Notes under the pieces: generated by a model | Told to the model about the DNA's origin: nothing | Seen by the model: only the letters and a program-made list of their open reading frames with translations | The model's database searches: none | Program-made: the position numbers and the translations under genes | DNA from: Bactericera cockerelli | Taxonomy: Eukaryota; Arthropoda; Insecta; Hemiptera; Triozidae | Assembly: GCA_024516035.1 (NCBI GenBank) | Contig: CM044961.1 | Location: forward strand, 37,797,702 to 37,861,701 | Reading direction: 5' to 3' | Length of the DNA: 64,000 bases | In this document: positions 52,743-62,356 of the stretch, in pieces | Layout: every line of letters starts with the position of its first letter | How positions within the stretch are numbered: the stretch's first letter is position 1

Positions 52743-52975
52743 CCACGAAGATCACCATGTTAAAGACACCAGTTCTTGTTCTGTCACGGAAGTTAAGAAA
52801 CGCCCAACAAGGTTAGGTCTTGGATGTGTGTCCATTCGAATTCTCGTGTTCCTGGCTATTCTCGCCCGATCGCAGGCTTGTTTGTGTGTTTCCAACGAAT
52901 GGAGGGTAAAATCACCATCGTGATATTACCCACCTTTTGAAAGCGAGGTTAAAACCAAAAAAGAAGAAAAAAAAA
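52742..52975 (+). mobile_element. 5S rRNA-derived SINE (diverged)
   Basis: It follows the family C SINE directly: CACCAGTTCTTGTTCTGTCA, CGGAAGTTAAGAAACGCCCA and ACAAGGTTAGGTCTTGGATG, then CGAATGGAGGGTAAAATCAC and an A-rich tail. GGTTAGGTCTTGGATG still resembles the 5S C box. Confidence 0.65.
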
Positions 52976-53950
52976 TCATATCAAAACGTTGAAAACTAAA
53001 GAAATCGAATCAGTATCGACATTGGACATGCATGGACGTGAGATGAAAGGAATTTTCTTGTTCGTTCATTTTCACCTCATCTTTTTTATTTCAACAGATA
53101 TAATTTATAATAACAGATAAAAATGGGTATGCTTGGTTGTACATATTCTTTTACGCAAAAACCTATGATAAATTCGTAAGAAAAACATGGTTAAACAATT
53201 TTTTTTTTTAATGTTGTAAAAAATTGATATATTCAATTCTTCATTGATCAGTGTTAACTGATCGGATGTATACAGAACTATTTTTTTCTTATATCAGCGC
53301 AACTTTTTTGACCTATATAAAATAGTAGTTAACAAGAAAAAGTAATTTTCATTTTTAAATATAAAAAAGAAAATTTTATTATTATTTACCTCGAAATTTT
53401 CTTGAATCTTGTTGTTGTTCATTTCTTTGGTCCATAAAATACAAGTTCGGACTACAGAAAAGTGCACTTTGTTTACTAATATAGACTGGAAGGGGAGCAA
53501 TGTTGTCAGATGGACACATTTAAAAATTTCTATTTGTTTAAAATGGAGAAAAAGTAAACTTGGCATCACTGGGGGTGTCAACTTTACTGATGGGAATATT
53601 TCTAACTATCCGGCATTTTCCAGAATTAAGTAGAAATTTTGGTCGTTCGAGTCTACAAAAAACATTTTTTCTATAAAGATCAGTCATTTGAAAAATATTC
53701 AACTAAGAAATCAGTCGTTCCAACACAAACCACGATATAAAACAATCTAAAAACTCACTTGATAAAACAAATATGTCAGTCAAAGTCTTAATTTAAGTAA
53801 AGAAAAGTTTGTTAAGAAATGCTTAAAAAGTCGTATAATATAATTTCTCATCTTGCTTATCATATTAAACATAAAAATGCTTTTAATTAATCATTTTCTC
53901 ACTCAAACAGTATTGAAGCTATGAACACAATTAAATATAAAAGTTAACAA
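52976..53950. other. Intergenic AT-rich sequence
   Basis: No gene or repeat family was recognised. Short open frames here have no recognisable similarity. Confidence 0.5.
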
Positions 53951-53954
53951 AGTT

Positions 53955-54122
53955 ATCATATTTGTGTTGATCACAGTTGTGGTGAAAACTACTCAAACTT
54001 CTATTATTTTGCACAACTTTTACTTTTACGCTTTTACTATTATTTTGCACAACTTGGTAGTTGAACCACCGACCTATGATTACAAGTCTTCCGCCTTATC
54101 AATTGAGCTACTGAGGTCGGTA
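53955..54122 (-). mobile_element. tRNA-derived SINE, family A (interrupted)
   Basis: The tail, ATCATATTTGTGTTGATCAC, and the head, TTGAACCACCGACCTATGAT, in reverse are separated by a short ACTTTTACTTTTACGC insertion. A piece after it (54160-54200, CACTCACTCACTCACTGATT) resembles Helitron 5' sequence. Confidence 0.65.
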
Positions 54123-54599
54123 ACACAATTATATATAAATCTATCTTCATAAACCACAAAGCCACTCACTCACTCACTGATTCATAATCAGCACAGCTTA
54201 AACTAGAGAAAGGAACATGAATTCCTTATAGAATATCTATATGTATAGATATACAATATGTACGAAGAAATAATGAAAATTTGCAAACTCTGACAGGATG
54301 CATGTTCAGACTATTCATATGGCCATGCCTTGGTCATGAAATAAATCAGTCAACTTGGAGGACACATTGCAATTTTACAACATAAAGAAAGCCATTGCTA
54401 ACAGCACTGATTTCTTTCCAATAAGTTCAACCCAGCTGGGATTCAAACAAGAATTCTTCAGAAATAGTAATACTTGCAACCTCATTTTCCGTTTAGACAA
54501 ATGTGTAAAAAAAATATATATTTATGGTATGCAGCATTTTCTTGACAATTCAGTTGATCGCGCTAAACTACCAGTAATATCCTTGATAATAAAGAATAA

Positions 54600-54738
54600 T
54601 TTGATTTATATTAGTGTTAATTACAATTGTGTTATCACAATTACTTAGCCATCTTAATTTTGCCATATTTGTGACTCGAACCACCAACCTCCAGTTTACG
54701 AGTCCGCCGGCTTATCAATTTAGCTGCTGAGGTCGGTT
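54600..54738 (-). mobile_element. tRNA-derived SINE, family A (degenerate)
   Basis: The reverse order shows the tail-like TAGTGTTAATTACAATTGTG, then GACTCGAACCACCAACCTCC and GCCGGCTTATCAATTTAGCT. Confidence 0.65.
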
Positions 54739-54829
54739 TTGATAGTATGAAATTTATGTACATACAACCAGACTAGGAGTAACAATCAATCAGCTCGAAA
54801 ATTCATGGGTCATATCATTTTTATTTTAT

Positions 54830-54994
54830 TTTAAAGATGAGTGTTTCACAGCCTTTTTTATTTCCTAGCAATGAAAGAGGAGCTACTGTAGACACTTGTG
54901 GTCTGTGTTGTAGCCTGCCCATCCCGTAGTATGCCTCCACTCTGATGGGCGAGAAGTGACACAATACTTCCCATTTAGGTACTGGGTCAACACG
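54830..54994 (-). mobile_element. tRNA-derived SINE, family E, cut by the BEL insertion
   Basis: It reads AAAGATGAGTGTTTCACAGC, CTTGTGGTCTGTGTTGTAGC and ACTGGGTCAACACG, where the BEL LTR starts. Other family E copies continue CGAGCGCACCGG. After the 3' LTR the sequence resumes ACACGAGTGC and then diverges. Confidence 0.75.
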
Positions 54995-55352
54995 TGTATA
55001 ATTCTTGTGAATGTCTGAGTTGCCGCTCCTGTCTCCTATTTCCTCTCCTGATCATTTCGTGCTTGAGTTGAGAGTGGAAGGAAGTATTTTTTAAACCCTA
55101 ACAAAAGTTAAAAGTCCCACACCAAGAGATCTGTTCCAAGTCAGCTGGCAACCCTGCCATTTTGGAGAACCGACTTCCCCTCCTGCCTGCTGGGAATGCT
55201 ATCTTCTCACCCAACCAACTCTAACCTCTTTCACTTTTTCACTTCATCACATTTTTCGTCAACTGGGTAAGCAGCACAATTTTCCTTTCTCTATGTCTTT
55301 GTTAATTTAACCCCAAGTTTTCTAAACCCCCTAAAAGGGCTACAATCCTACA
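54995..55352 (+). repeat. BEL/Pao 5' LTR
   Basis: 358 bp, TG...CA ends. It would hold the element's promoter and polyadenylation signals. No canonical TATA box is obvious. Confidence 0.93.
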
Positions 55353-55770
55353 TTTTGGTCCTTCCACGCGGCCGTATGTCTGTTTTTAGGGGGTTCTCTT
55401 TTTAGGGAAATGTGCCAAGTTGAATTCTGCCTAAGTTTGAAGTCTGCCTTGCCTCATGGTTGAAGTTTGAAGTCTGCCTAAGTTTGAAGCATGGGGTATC
55501 ATGCTAAAGTGATGAGTCAAAAAATGTAATCCTTCTGTGATATAAGTGTTTTTTTTTGTGTTTGTTTTACCCATAAATTCAGTGTTGTTTGTGTTCAGTT
55601 AATTTTAAAGTTGGGGGTTCCCTTGGTAAATTTTTTTTTTGTATTGGTTAAGTCATAGGGGTTCCCTTGGTTAGATTTTTTTTGATTTTCACGTGGCTCA
55701 TAAAGCACATATTTTTTTTTGTTGTTGTCAACCAAGTAAGTGCATTTTTCCTTTAATATTTACATCTAAC

Positions 55771-56994
55771 ATGGCAGGTGACCAGGACAGGAATCTGGTA
55801 GAGGTGGTGGTAGAGAGACGGAAACGTTTAATTACTAGGGTTCAGGAATTCCATGGACTCATTCCAAAAGTGGAAAATGACCCATTGCTTTTGGTCCGTA
55901 TGCGAGCCTCCATGCCTTATCTGGAATCAACTTTCAAGGAGTTTCAATCAGTGCAGGATACTATTTGTGAATATAATGTTCTTCATCCTACTACAGAGGA
56001 GAGAATTGCCATTCATTCTGTTTCAAAACAGTTTGAAGCTATGTATTTTGATGTCTTGGGGGTCATTACAGGGACCTCAGAGGTCAAGCCTATGGTGGTT
56101 GCAACCAACGATGGTAGGATGAAGCCAAAGTTGCCTCAAGTGAATATTCAATGTTTTATGGGGGATTATGAATCTTTTCCTGCTTTTAAGTCACTTTTTG
56201 ATGCTTTGATCCATAGTAACACAGGTTTAGAACCTATTGAAAAGTACACATATTTGGTTTCCTTGTTGAAGGGGTCAGCCCTGTCTAGTGTTCAAAGCAT
56301 TGCCTTTGTGGCTGAAAACTATCAAGTTGCCTATAATTCACTTGTCAAGCGTTTTAGTAATCCTCGGGTTGTAGCCCATCAGTGTTGTAATAAATTATTT
56401 GCCTTTAAGCCATTAACCAGTGAGGTTCAGTTACAGAAGTGGCTGGATCAATTCAACACAAATGTTGAAGCATTGGAAAATACTTCCCTACAGGATAAGG
56501 GTGATTTTTTGCTGTTGTACATGGGCCTTAATGCATTAGACCCTCTAACTAGACAGGCTTTTGAGCATGAAAAAATCTCATTAAATTCCATACCCACCTA
56601 TTCTGATCTCCGGACCTATGTTCAGGCACGGGTTTCAGTGGCGGAGCTCATGGGTGCCTCGTCTGGGTCTAGTGTTAAAAAACCATTTATGAAGCCAGAG
56701 GTGAGAGGGTCGTATGTTACCCAAGTAGATGTTGCAGGTATTTCCACAGATGTGTTGCCGTCCAATGTTGCCAGACCCTATAAAGGGTTTTCAAGTAGTT
56801 TCAAGGGTGATGTTCACCATGTAGCCAAACCCTCTAATGGGTCATTTAATGTAGCCAAACCCTCTAATGGGTCATTTAATGTTGCCAAACCCTATAATGG
56901 GTCATCCAGTGTTGCCAAACCTGACTTTAGGTCAAACCAGTCCCGTTTGCCAGTGGTGTTTCCTGCCCTCATTGTTCCAAGGCTCACCGCCTAA
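55771..56994 (+). CDS. BEL/Pao gag-like protein
   Basis: The start is chosen at ATGGCAGGTGACC (55771). An upstream in-frame ATG-less stretch back to 55693 looks like leader. It contains the BEL gag domain (DUF1759-like): FMGDYESFPAFKSLFDALIH and EKYTYLVSLLKGSALSS. The C-terminal part has three 10-residue repeats, NVAKPSNGSF-like (about 56818-56930). The frame ends at 56994. The zinc knuckle, CPHCSKAHRLIEC, lies in the pol frame instead (about 56965-57003), so Gag alone lacks it. Confidence 0.88.
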   Translation: MAGDQDRNLVEVVVERRKRLITRVQEFHGLIPKVENDPLLLVRMRASMPYLESTFKEFQSVQDTICEYNVLHPTTEERIAIHSVSKQFEAMYFDVLGVITGTSEVKPMVVATNDGRMKPKLPQVNIQCFMGDYESFPAFKSLFDALIHSNTGLEPIEKYTYLVSLLKGSALSSVQSIAFVAENYQVAYNSLVKRFSNPRVVAHQCCNKLFAFKPLTSEVQLQKWLDQFNTNVEALENTSLQDKGDFLLLYMGLNALDPLTRQAFEHEKISLNSIPTYSDLRTYVQARVSVAELMGASSGSSVKKPFMKPEVRGSYVTQVDVAGISTDVLPSNVARPYKGFSSSFKGDVHHVAKPSNGSFNVAKPSNGSFNVAKPYNGSSSVAKPDFRSNQSRLPVVFPALIVPRLTA

Positions 56995-59900
56995 TTGAGT
57001 GTAATTTATTTGCCGCCATGTCTGTTCAAGAGCGTTTTGACACAGTGAGGACCCATCATTTGTGTTTTGCCTGCCTCGGGCCTCACTCAAGGTCATCATG
57101 CTCAACCAAGTTCAGTTGCCGTCATTGTGGATCTCGTGCTCACCATTCCTTGTTGCACAGAGATATGCCTGCTAATGAGATTTCTCCCAGTGGGGGTGTT
57201 TCTCAACCAGTTGTTTCAAATCCAATTTATACTGTTTCGGATCAACCTAATCAAGCTGAGGTTAATCTTGCCCTCTCGTGTAGAGACGTTTCTGGCTCAG
57301 GAGTCCTCCCTAGTCGTCAGGTGTTGTTGGGTACAGCATTGGTGTCCATATTGGACAGCTTTGGAATCCAGCACCCAGTTAGAGTGTTAATAGATCCTGG
57401 TAGCATGATTAGCATTGTGTCTGCCCATTTAGTAAATATTTTGAATTTGCCTATCCAGACAAGTAATGTCTGTGTTTCCGGTGTGGGTGAATCTGAACCC
57501 ATGCGTGTGAAAGGTCAGGTTTCCTGCACCCTGTCTTCTCGTCTGGATGGCAGATCCCTTCCTATTGATGCTGTCATATTACCATCAATATCAGGTCATG
57601 TTCCCTCTGTTGCTGTCCCTAAGCATGTTTTGTCAAGTTTGGCGGGATATGCTTTGGCAGACCCAACCTTTTGCCATCCATCTAGAGTGGATATTTTATT
57701 GGGTGCTGAATATTATGCCAGCATTTTGGACTTACAAAAGTCGGTAGTGTCTGGTGAACCTTCCCTTATTCCTACTATGTTTGGTTATCTTGTTATGGGA
57801 GTGGTAAACTCTAATACCCCCCTTGTATCTCAGTCCTTTCATGTGACTACTGTGGACACAGCACTGCATGATCAACTGAGAAAGTTTTGGGAAAGGGAAG
57901 AGGTTCAAGTTAAAATTCCAGCCCATCCAGATGAGGTCCGATGTGAAGAGCACTTTGTGAACACACATTACAGGGACCCTGATGGAACTTATGTTGTTCG
58001 TTTGCCTTTTCGTGCTGACCGCCCACCTGATTTAGGAAATAATTTGAATCATGCCAAGTCTCGGTTGTTAAAACTGGAGCGTTCCCTGGAATATAAACCA
58101 GAATTTAAATCTCTTTATCATGAAAATTTAAAGGATTATGTTGATCAGGGACATATGATCCCAGCCACAAAGCCATCCACTTATGTTCTGATTCATCATG
58201 GTGTTATGAAGGCCTCTAGTTCTACGACCAAGGTGCGGGTTGTTTTCAGCCCTGCTGAGCGTGCAAGTCCCCACCATCCATCTTTGAACGAAACCTTGCT
58301 AGTTGGTCCAAAACTCCAGTCAGACATAAATGACCTGATTTTGAATTTCCGTTTAAATAAAATTGCCATTACGGCTGATATTCGTCAAATGTACCGTGCC
58401 ATCAAGGTAGATCCTAGGGACAGCCCGTTTCAACAGATTTTATGGCGTGAGGATTCATCTCAGCCTATTCAGCAGTATGAGATACAGCGTGTGTGTTTTG
58501 GTGTCGCTTCTGCGCCATTTCAGGCCCAGCGAGTAATCAAGCAACTAGTTGTTGATGAGGGGGCGAGGTTCCCTTTGGCTGCCCGTGCACTAAGTAGTGA
58601 GGTGTACATTGACGATCTGGTCTCTGGGGCATCTTCTGTTGAGGAGGCACTCAGGATGCGGGATGAACTAGTGTCCCTCCTTGCTGCTGGCAAGTTTGAA
58701 CTGAGGAAGTGGTCCAGTTCGCATCCTGGGGTCTTGGGAGATTTTCCAGAGGACATGTTGGAGAGGCCACACTCTTTATTTGATGATGTTGATGCCATTA
58801 AGATATTGGGTTTACAGTGGGACCCTTGCCAGGATATGTTTTGTTACAAGGTAGAACAACATTGCAATTGCCAAACCAAACGTCAAATATTGTCAAAAAT
58901 TGCCAAAATCTATGATACCTCGGGTTTTTTATGCCCCGTCACCTGTTGGATGAAAGTTTTTCTCCAGGTAATTTGGCTGAGAGGGCTAGCTTGGGATGAG
59001 GTTTTGCCTGGTGACCTTTTGACTGAGTGGAAGAGGTTTGCTTCTGAGCTCCCTCTGCTTGAGTCAATTCGTATTCCCAGACTTATTCTGGATACATTTA
59101 TTTTTCCTCCGGAATTGGTGGCATTTGCAGATGCTTCTCTTTCCGCTATGGGGTGTCTAGTTTATCTGCGCGTTGTCTGCACAGATGGGCGGGTCCTCAT
59201 TAATTTAATTAGGGCCAAAAGTCGAGTGGCCCCTGTGAAGCCGGTAACGGTCCCAAGACTAGAGCTGGGCGCAGCTGTGATGTTGGCTGAAGTCCTTGAA
59301 TCTCTGAAGCCTTTAATTACCCGTCTCAATATTTCAAACAAGTATCTATTTTCTGACTCTATGGTTGTCCTCTCCTGGTTGCACACCCCGCCCCATTTGC
59401 TCAAGATGTTTGTTGCCAATCGGGTGGTGCGCATTCTAGAATTAACTGATCCGTCTCAGTGGAGACATATTCAAACTGAGTTGAACCCAGCTGACTTGGC
59501 CAGTCGAGGATGTTTTCCTAGTGTTATTGTTGATCATGATTTGTGGTGGAATGGTCCACCTTTCCTAAAGCAGGAAATTTCCTTTTGGCCAATGAGTATT
59601 TTCACACCCGTTGAGGGCCTTCCTGAGCTGAAGTCAGCTGAGGTTACCACATTGGTTACAAAGGTTGTGCAGGAGTCTGAGGACTTAAGTTTTATTAAAA
59701 GGTTCTCTACCTTGTTTAGGGCCAAGCGCGTGACAGCCTGGATTCTTCGATGGCGTCACCGATGTTCGGGCAGTGCCCTTTCCAAACCTGTGGGCCCTTT
59801 GACCACCGATGAGTTAGTACAAGCCGAGCTGACCCTAGTGAGGATTACCCAGTCAGGACATTTCTCTAAAGAGATTGAGGCCGTTCAGTCTGGGCGTCAG

Positions 59901-60632
59901 TTGCCTGATTCACTGGCTCGGCTGTCCCCGTTCCTTGATGGGGGTGTTCTCAGGGTGGGGGGTAGAATAGACAAGGCACCATTGCCTTTTCATTCCCGTC
60001 ATCCTGTACTTCTTCCAAACAATTGTCATATGGCCATATTGCTGGTCAGACATTTTCATATGTATTCATTGCATGGGGGCCCGCAAATTGTCCAAACTCT
60101 CATCCTGCGTCAATACTTTATTATTGGCCTGCGCAACCTTGTTCGAAAATTAATTTTTAAATGTTTGCCATGTTTCCGTCTGTCTGCCAAGCCTCCTCAG
60201 CCTCAGATGGCGGAGCTACCCTTATCACGGTTCCACCAGTGCCGACCCTTTGTCAATACAGGGGTGGATCTAGCTGGTCCGTTCTTAATAAAGGATGGGT
60301 ATCGTAGGAATGCTCCATCACTGAAGGCTTATTTTGCCGTTTTTGTATGTTTTTCTGTAAAAGCAGTTCACCTCGAGTTGCTTACCTCGCTTTCCACAGC
60401 CTGCTTTCTTGGTGCATTGGACCGGTTTATTGCCAGGCGTTCTGTTCCGTCCATGATATTTTCGGACCAAGGTACCAATTTCAAGGGTGCAGCCAATGTC
60501 ATCGAGGACACTTGTCGGTTCTTACAGGAGAATGAATACTCCATTGTTGACCATTTAGGTAGCCGAGAAATCAAGTGGTCCTTTAATGCCCAGCCAACCC
60601 CTCAGCGGGCGGTCTGTGGGAAGCGAGTGTGA
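56932..60632 (+). CDS. BEL/Pao pol: protease, reverse transcriptase, RNase H, integrase (frame broken in integrase)
   Basis: The frame opens at about 56932, -1 relative to gag, and overlaps it by about 60 bases; the first ATG is at 57018. In order there are zinc knuckles (CPHCSKAHRLIEC, CFACLGPHSRSSC and CRHCGSRAHH) and an aspartic protease (DUF1758-like) with VLIDPGSMISIVS. The RT carries TADIRQMYRAIKVDP and the active site YIDDLVSGA. RNase H carries AFADASLSAMG. The integrase has the HHCC region (HFHMYSLHGG and CLPCFR) and the DDE residues in GVDLAGPF and FSDQGTNFKGA. The frame ends at 60632, before the GGLWE motif that contains the third catalytic residue. Confidence 0.9.
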
Positions 60633-61159
60633 AGTCGGTCAAATCTCACTTGACTCGTGTGTTGACCAATCGACTTCTGCATTATGAGGAGTTTTCGACC
60701 GTTTTAGTGAAAATTGAAGCCATTTTAAATTCTAGACCATTGGGTGTTCCATCTCCCACCGTGGATAATTTAGATGTACTTACCCCTGGTCATTTTCTTG
60801 TTGGACAGCCTCTTTTGTCACGTCCTGAGCGCAACTTAACTTTGTCACCATCAAATTTTGTTGCTCGCTGGACTCTAGTATCACAGATCTGCCAACACTT
60901 TTGGAAGCGTTGGTCAGACGAATACTTGCATACTCTGCTTCAAAGACAGAAGTGGTATCACCAATCTGACAATGTCAAAGTTGGTGATGTTGTTTTAGTT
61001 TTGTCAGAAAATATGGCGCCTTTGCAATGGCCCATTGCTCGTATCACCAAGATACATCCTCACCAAGATGGTGTTGTACGTGTTGTTGAAATTACAACGT
61101 CTGCACGCAGACTTCTCAGACCCGTTCGAAAGCTTCTCCTTTTGCCCACCTTAACTTAG
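60590..61159 (+). CDS. BEL/Pao integrase C-terminal part (shifted frame)
   Basis: In a -1 frame relative to the upstream pol frame, GGLWEASVKSVKSHL begins at about 60608. It is followed by IEAILNSRPLGVPS, VLTPGHFLVGQPLL and the DUF5641-like end, KVGDVVLVLSENMAPLQWPI. The first ATG in this frame is 60629. The join lies within about 60595-60612 (CCCCTCAGCGGGCGG). It is one protein with the upstream frame in normal BEL elements. Confidence 0.88.
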   Translation, partial: PANPSAGGLWEASVKSVKSHLTRVLTNRLLHYEEFSTVLVKIEAILNSRPLGVPSPTVDNLDVLTPGHFLVGQPLLSRPERNLTLSPSNFVARWTLVSQICQHFWKRWSDEYLHTLLQRQKWYHQSDNVKVGDVVLVLSENMAPLQWPIARITKIHPHQDGVVRVVEITTSARRLLRPVRKLLLLPTLT

Positions 61160-61348
61160 GTTAGTTATCCATTCTAGTCAATTTGTTGTTTTCATTTTTC
61201 ATGTATATTTGATGTATTATGTTGAGTCTTGTCCTGGTCCAACATTAATTTTGTTCCGATACAGTCCACTTTTTTCCGATACAGTCCACTACTTGGTTGA
61301 TAGGTCCCTTCTCCCAGTTGAAAAATGGCCATTTTGGTGGGGGGAAAA

Positions 61349-61706
61349 TGTATAATTCTTGTGAATGTCTGAGTTGCCGCTCCTGTCTCCTATTTCCTCT
61401 CCTGATCATTTCGTGCTTGAGTTGAGAGTGGAAGGAAGTATTTTTTAAACCCTAACAAAAGTTAAAAGTCCCACACCAAGAGATCTGTTCCAAGTCAGCT
61501 GGCAACCCTGCCATTTTGGAGAACCGACTTCCCCTCCTGCCTGCTGGGAATGCTATCTTCTCACCCAACCAACTCTAACCTCTTTCACTTTTTCACTTCA
61601 TCACATTTTTCGTCAACTGGGTAAGCAGCACAATTTTCCTTTCTCTATGTCTTTGTTAATTTAACCCCAAGTTTTCTAAACCCCCTAAAAGGGCTACAAT
61701 CCTACA
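61349..61706 (+). repeat. BEL/Pao 3' LTR
   Basis: 358 bp, matching the 5' LTR apparently base for base. The preceding AAATGGCCATTTTGGTGGGG leads into the polypurine tract. Confidence 0.93.
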
Positions 61707-61726
61707 ACACGAGTGCTTTCTTTCTT

Positions 61727-62240
61727 GTTTCTATTGATCATATCACATTCATGTCTGATTATATCTGTCTGATAATTCAGTACATGCAGCTAGACTAGCA
61801 GCAATATTTATAATTCATGGGTATGCAGCTAGACGAGGGGCTGTTGTATTTCGTTGCTATGACTACCAGCTTGCTTGTTCCTATTGGTCACATCACTTGT
61901 GTTCTGATTATATCCGTCTGATAATTCAGTACATGCAGCTAGACTAGCAGCAATATTTATAATTCATGGGTGGCTGTTGTATTTCGTTGTGGCTAGACTA
62001 GTGGCTGTTGTATTTCGTTGCTATGACTACCAGCTCGCTTGTTCCTATTGGTCACTTCACTTGTGTTCTGATTATATCCGTCTGATAATTCAGTACATGC
62101 AGCTAGACTAGCAGCAATATTTATAATTCATGGGTATGCAGCTAGACTAGTGGCTGTTGTATTTCGTTGCTATGACTACCAGCTCGCTTGTTTCTATTGG
62201 TCACATCACTCGTGTTCTGATTGGACTTGTCCGTCTGATA
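61727..62240 (-). repeat. Tandem array of about 150-165-bp units reaching into DCUN1D3-like coding exon
   Basis: CTTGTTCCTATTGGTCACAT or close variants recur at about 61727, 61873, 62038 and 62186. Each is followed by GTTCTGATTATATCCGTCTG, AGTACATGCAGCTAGACTAG and GCTGTTGTATTTCGTTGCTA. The last unit overlaps the coding end of the DCUN1D3-like gene (62142-62240). One unit has an extra partial duplication (GTGGCTAGACTAG at about 61989). Confidence 0.88.
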
Positions 62241-62356
62241 ATCCACAAAGTCATCCAGCAGAGACGGCCATGCCTCGGTGTCATCGTATCGTGCCAGGTC
62301 ATCTCCGATTGTGTCAAAGAATGTGAGGAACATGTTCCATGTGTCGCGAGGTATAC
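62142..62356 (-). CDS. DCUN1D3: DCUN1D3-like last exon
   Basis: The acceptor is CTTCAATCCTCAG. The exon encodes GIPRDTWNMFLTFFDTIGDD, RYDDTEAWPSLLDDFVDY and then a polar tail (QTDKSNQNTSDVTNRNKRAG and on) to a TAG at 62142-62144. The tail from about 62235 down matches the tandem repeat units at 61727-62185, so it is not expected to be conserved. The acceptor region is duplicated at 62467-62570. Confidence 0.88.

Larger units (their letters stand above)
54995..61706 (+). mobile_element. BEL/Pao LTR retrotransposon, recent insertion
   Basis: The 358-bp LTRs at 54995-55352 and 61349-61706 begin TGTATAATTCTTGTGAATG and end GGGCTACAATCCTACA. I found no difference between them by eye. ACACG flanks the element on both sides (54990-54994 and 61707-61711). 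TGGTCCTTCCACGCGG just after the 5' LTR is a likely primer binding site, and GTGGGGGGAAAA just before the 3' LTR is the polypurine tract. gag, protease, RT, RNase H and integrase are all present, in three frames. Confidence 0.95.

Noticed and set aside
54355..54648. 97-codon + strand frame left of the BEL element
   Set aside because: It overlaps a degenerate SINE at its end and shows no recognisable domain.
58520..58798. - strand frames inside the BEL pol region
   Set aside because: Shadows of the pol coding sequence.
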